Shown here in pieces: positions 60,659 through 64,000 of a stretch of DNA of 64,000 bases. Origin of the DNA: Nocardiopsis_B sediminis (GTDB lineage: Bacteria > Actinomycetota > Actinomycetes > Streptosporangiales > Streptosporangiaceae); assembly GCF_042650565.1 (NCBI RefSeq), contig NZ_JBHSBH010000012.1, positions 1 to 64,000 on the forward strand, given 5' to 3'. The notes under the pieces are model-generated. The model was given only the letters and a program-made list of their open reading frames with translations. It was not told the origin of the DNA and made no database searches. The position numbers and the translations under genes were made by a program. Positions within the stretch are counted from its first letter, which is position 1. Each line of letters starts with the position of its first letter.

Positions 60659-63019
60659 TCAGGCCCCGCCCTTGTCGTCGTCCTTCGGGGCCGGCGTCCC
60701 GCTGTCGTCGCCGGTGTCGGTGGCTGTGCCGGCGGTGTCCGCCGTGTTCCCGTCTCCGTCGCCTGAAGCGGCGTCGGGATCGGGTGCGGCGCCCGCGGCG
60801 GCGGCCCGGGTCCGCGCCCACTTGCGCACGGCCCTCGGGGCCAGCGCCACGACCAGCACCAGCGCCCCGGCGCCGCTGATCAGCAGCGCCTGGTTGCCCA
60901 GCCCGGTGGCGTTGACGTCGAGCGCCTGCTCACCGGAGACGGGCTCGCCCTCGGTGTTGTGCAGGCTCAGCTGGAGGACGGTGCGGCCGTTGATGCGCGC
61001 CGACAGCGGGACGTACACGGTCGTCTTGCCGCCGGGGCCGATCTCCATGGTGCCGTTGCCGCCCTCGACGCTCAGCCGCTCGGGGTTGGTCGACAGCATC
61101 GAGAGCTTGAGCCGGACCGTGTGGTCCTCGAGGTCGTTGGCGACGAGGATGCCGATGGTGCCCGTCTTGCTGGCAAGGGTCACGGGCTCGCCGGGGATGA
61201 TCCGGACCTTGTCCATGTCGGCCTGCACGTTGTGCGCCACGAGCGCCCGGGTGGTGGCGGCGAGGTCGTCGTCCTCGCGCCAGGCGGCGGCCTCCAGCCG
61301 CAGGATCGCCGGGCGGAACGGGTCGGCGTCGTCCTCCAGGATGCTGTTGAACAGCCGGACGTCGCGGCGGATCCCGGCGACCTCGTCCAGGTGGTCGCCG
61401 CTCAGCTCGCGGTCGAGCGCCCGCTCCGGGTAGACGAGGTCGCCGCGCTGCGGCTCGGCATCGGGGTCGGCCTTGATGTCGTCGAGCGCGACCGGGTCGA
61501 GCCAGGGCAGGTCGTCGCTGGCCTGGAGCACGCCTTCGGCGAAGGCCGCGGAGGGGGTCCAGTCGGTGGGCGGGGCGGCCACGATCGTGCGGTCGGTGCC
61601 CGGGTCCTCGGCGCTGATCATCGCGGTCTCGGCGGCGAACCGCTGCTGGGCGAGGGCCGCCTGCCCGGGGCCCGTGCTGTCGCGCCCCAGGACGGCGGTG
61701 AGGCGGCTGTCGGCGACCAGGGCGGTGCCGTCCTCGTCGCCCGGCAGCGGCAGCGACGCCTCGGCGGTGGGGGTCGCGGTGCTCCACTGGCGGGCGGGCA
61801 TGGCGGCGTCGCTGAGCAGGAAGCGCGTGGCGCCCTGCCCGGCGTAGAACTCGCGGGTGGCGCCGTCCATCACCCCGCCCGCCGGCCAGGCGTAGGCGTC
61901 GTCGGCGGGGCGGTCCAGGATCCGCTCGACGGCGTCCTGGCCCAGCGGGACGGCGGCCTCGGCGTCGGCACCGAGGTCGGCGCGGAGCAGAGCGGCGATG
62001 TCGGGCGCGGCGTAGGGGGTGGCGATCAGCGGGTCGCCGGCCAAAGCGGTGCGCGCCTGGTCCAGCCAGACCTGGGCGTTGAGGCTGGGGTCCATGGACT
62101 CGGTCGCGGGCGCGGCGTCGTCGTTGTCGCCGCCGGCCTCGCCGGGGTCGGTGACGACGTCGTAGGGGCCCTCGGTGAGGCGGGCGACGTCGTCGAGCAG
62201 GGCGGGGTCGACGGCCCAGGTGACGGGGACGCGGTCGCTGTCGCCGGTGGCGCGCGGCGCGTCGCCGGGGTCGTCGCCGGACGCGGCGTCCTGGCCGGCG
62301 TCGCCCTCCGACACCACCGGGGACGGGGTCGCGGGCGGCTCCAGGGTGATGGCGTCGTCCTGCGCTCCGGCGGTCAGCAGTCGGCCGAGCCGGCCTTCGG
62401 GGCCCACGCTCTCGCTGAGGCCGTCGCTGAGGTAGACGTCGTCCCCGGCCCGCTGCGGGGTCCCCATGAGCGGCCACACCCACGCGATCTCGACCGCATC
62501 GGGGCCGGAGCCGCCGCCGCGGTAGGGCAGGAAGGTGTGCTGCTCGCCCAGGGCGCCGCCGGAGGGGCCGGCGGCCTCGACCGACAGCGGGTAGACGCCG
62601 AACGCGCCGAGGCCGAGGTCCTCGGCGTCGGCCTCGACCGTGTAGTCGGCGGACTCGCCGGGCTCGATCGGGCCGTCGACGGTCGCGGTGGGCCCGGTTG
62701 CGGGCAGGTCGGCGCCGTGGTCGGCGTAGTCGTCGAGCTCCGACCGCGAGCCGAAGGGGGTCGCGGAGTAGCGGAGCCGGACGGTGACCTCGTCGAGGGG
62801 GGAGTCGGTGGTGTTGGTGACCGTGCCGGTCACGCGGACCGTGCTGTCCTCTTCGACCGCGGTGGGCGTGATTTCCTCGATGATCAGCGGGGCGGCGTCG
62901 TCGGAATCCTCGAGAGGGGCGGTGAGCGCCGGTGCCTGAGCATGATCGAACGCGGCCAGTGCCGGAATCAGGACGGCGGTCGTGGCCGCGACCGCGCCTA
63001 CGTGAGCAAATCGACGCAC
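60659..63019 (-). CDS. DUF6049 family secreted/membrane-anchored protein
   Basis: 786 residues from GTG 63019. A signal sequence (RRFAHVGAVAATTAVLIPALAAF), a large extracellular part with beta-rich segments at both ends (SPLDEVTVRLRYSATPFGSRSELDDY; RLSVEGGNGTMEIGPGGKTTVYVPLSARINGRTVLQLSLHN), one C-terminal membrane helix (ALLISGAGALVLVVALAP) and a polar Asp/Gly tail. It is conserved between murJ and cca in actinobacteria, suggesting an envelope role; biochemistry unknown. Divergent from cca. Confidence 0.85.
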   Translation of the reverse strand: MRRFAHVGAVAATTAVLIPALAAFDHAQAPALTAPLEDSDDAAPLIIEEITPTAVEEDSTVRVTGTVTNTTDSPLDEVTVRLRYSATPFGSRSELDDYADHGADLPATGPTATVDGPIEPGESADYTVEADAEDLGLGAFGVYPLSVEAAGPSGGALGEQHTFLPYRGGGSGPDAVEIAWVWPLMGTPQRAGDDVYLSDGLSESVGPEGRLGRLLTAGAQDDAITLEPPATPSPVVSEGDAGQDAASGDDPGDAPRATGDSDRVPVTWAVDPALLDDVARLTEGPYDVVTDPGEAGGDNDDAAPATESMDPSLNAQVWLDQARTALAGDPLIATPYAAPDIAALLRADLGADAEAAVPLGQDAVERILDRPADDAYAWPAGGVMDGATREFYAGQGATRFLLSDAAMPARQWSTATPTAEASLPLPGDEDGTALVADSRLTAVLGRDSTGPGQAALAQQRFAAETAMISAEDPGTDRTIVAAPPTDWTPSAAFAEGVLQASDDLPWLDPVALDDIKADPDAEPQRGDLVYPERALDRELSGDHLDEVAGIRRDVRLFNSILEDDADPFRPAILRLEAAAWREDDDLAATTRALVAHNVQADMDKVRIIPGEPVTLASKTGTIGILVANDLEDHTVRLKLSMLSTNPERLSVEGGNGTMEIGPGGKTTVYVPLSARINGRTVLQLSLHNTEGEPVSGEQALDVNATGLGNQALLISGAGALVLVVALAPRAVRKWARTRAAAAGAAPDPDAASGDGDGNTADTAGTATDTGDDSGTPAPKDDDKGGA

Positions 63020-63268
63020 GCCAGAAGAGTTTCCGAATCGGTTGACTGGTGGCCGACGGGATGCGACCGAACCGTTGGACGCCGCGGCCTCTCGTTCGGG
63101 TAACGCGGCGATCGCGTGGAGGAAGCGGCGCCGCGCCGGACTGATCTGAACGATACCCCCTCAGAGGGGTCGTCCCGAAGCGCGACGGCCCGCGGGCGGG
63201 AGAACGGGGGCGCCGTCCGGCCGCCGCCGATTCGCACCACGGGTCCGCGACACCTACCCTCTGGTGGT

Positions 63269-64000
63269 GTGCCGAACACTGCGCTTCCAGGTGAGAACCC
63301 CCGCAACGTCCCCGATGCCGCGGTCGCGGCGCCGTCCCCTGCTGCCGGGGAACTGACGGGCGGGCAGCGGGCGGCGATCACCGAACTGTTCGCGTCGATC
63401 GACACGGTCACCGAGGAACTGGGGGAGCGCTTCGCCGCGGCGGGGCACGAGCTCGCCCTGGTGGGCGGGCCGGTCCGCGACGCCCTGCTCGGGCGCGCCG
63501 TCCACGACCTCGACCTCACCACCGACGCCGTCCCGCAGACCATCCTGCGGCTGGTCGAGGGGTGGGCCGACTCCGTGTGGACGGTCGGCATCGACTTCGG
63601 CACGGTGGGGCTGCGCAAGAAGGGCCTCCAGGTCGAGATCACGACCTACCGCAGCGAGTCCTACCAGCCCAAGTCCCGCAAGCCCGAGGTCAGCTACGGG
63701 TCGTCACTGCACGGGGACCTGGTGCGGCGGGACTTCACGGTCAACGCCATGGCGGTGCGCCTGCCGGGGCACGTCTTCACCGACCCGTTCGGCGGCCTGG
63801 CCGACCTCAAGGCGCGGGTGCTGCGCACCCCGGGGCGGCCGCAGGACTCGTTCAGCGACGACCCGCTGCGCATCATGCGCGCGGTCCGGTTCGCGGCGCA
63901 GCTCGGCTTCGAACTGGCCCCCGAGGTCGCGGAGGCCGCCGCGGAGATGGCCGACCGCCTCGCCATCGTCTCGGCCGAGCGCGTGCGCGACGAGCTCGTC
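63269..64000 (+). CDS. cca: CCA tRNA nucleotidyltransferase (partial, runs off the window)
   Basis: Open from GTG 63269 to the window edge (244 codons, no stop), so only the N-terminal half is present. The class II NTase motif ELALVGGPVRDALLG (61-75; GGPVRD at 66-71) is followed by HDLDLTTDAVP with D80 and D82 as metal ligands. QVEITTYRSESYQ, HGDLVRRDFTVNAMAV and FSDDPLRIMRAVRFAAQLGF (ATP/CTP recognition) follow. It adds or repairs tRNA 3' CCA. TACCCT eight bases before the start suggests a near-leaderless promoter. The C-terminal HD domain would lie beyond the edge. Confidence 0.93.
   Translation, partial: MPNTALPGENPRNVPDAAVAAPSPAAGELTGGQRAAITELFASIDTVTEELGERFAAAGHELALVGGPVRDALLGRAVHDLDLTTDAVPQTILRLVEGWADSVWTVGIDFGTVGLRKKGLQVEITTYRSESYQPKSRKPEVSYGSSLHGDLVRRDFTVNAMAVRLPGHVFTDPFGGLADLKARVLRTPGRPQDSFSDDPLRIMRAVRFAAQLGFELAPEVAEAAAEMADRLAIVSAERVRDELV

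Overview
The window is high-GC (roughly 70 percent by eye) actinobacterial DNA centred on the chromosomal origin. The order rnpA-rpmH-dnaA-oriC-dnaN-gnd-recF-dciA-gyrB-gyrA-DUF3566-tRNA-Ile is the standard Streptomyces-like origin neighbourhood. On the other side yidD-yidC-jag-rsmG-parA-parB-trxA-trxB-sigM-murJ-cca also matches. Gene content and style suggest the Nocardiopsaceae or a close relative; this placement is inference. LAYOUT. 275-12367 is ordinary accessory metabolism: a PLP aminotransferase, a bile-acid:Na+ symporter family protein, WrbA, a DUF1697 protein, a divergent aconitase, a three-gene Fe3+/polyamine-type ABC importer (lipoprotein, fused double permease, ATPase) and a convergent GntR regulator. 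12600-15165 (minus) is a two-gene operon of an unrecognised protein and a GT4 glycosyltransferase. 15719-21869 holds three paralogous AbiEi/AbiEii (type IV toxin-antitoxin-like) modules oriented +,-,+. The toxins end in a similar low-complexity tail, and the neighbouring glycosyltransferase has a related one. 21994-32420 is an actinomycete integrative and conjugative element (AICE) inserted in the tRNA-Ile(GAU) gene, bounded by a 44-bp direct repeat. It carries an XRE regulator and flavoprotein pair, small AICE proteins, a KorSA-like GntR repressor with twin operators on the pra promoter, Pra, an FtsK-type Tra translocase, a RepSA-type replication initiator, Xis and a tyrosine integrase. It replaced the tRNA 3' end and brought its own terminator. 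Its left end has a lower-GC, frame-broken gene remnant. 32379-45641 (all minus) is the tRNA and the replication genes, ending in oriC with many DnaA boxes; a second group of boxes lies between dnaA and rpmH. 46372-51878 (plus) is the RNA-processing, membrane-insertion and chromosome-partition block. Four parS sites lie at 40997, 49050, 49975 (inside parA) and 52058. 52199-63019 (minus) is trxA/trxB under a SigR-type promoter, sigM with its zinc anti-sigma factor and a pseudokinase, two tandem MurJ flippase paralogues and a DUF6049 membrane protein. From 63269 a CCA-adding enzyme runs off the right edge. HOW THE GENES WORK TOGETHER. The core is initiation (DnaA, DciA, sliding clamp, gyrase, RecF), segregation (ParA/ParB/parS) and cell-envelope assembly (YidC, MurJ, pseudokinase, SigM). 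The AICE and the AbiE cluster sit beside the tRNA as an origin-proximal accessory island. A four-N assembly gap at 33619 breaks the reading frame of the DUF3566 gene and is not biological.
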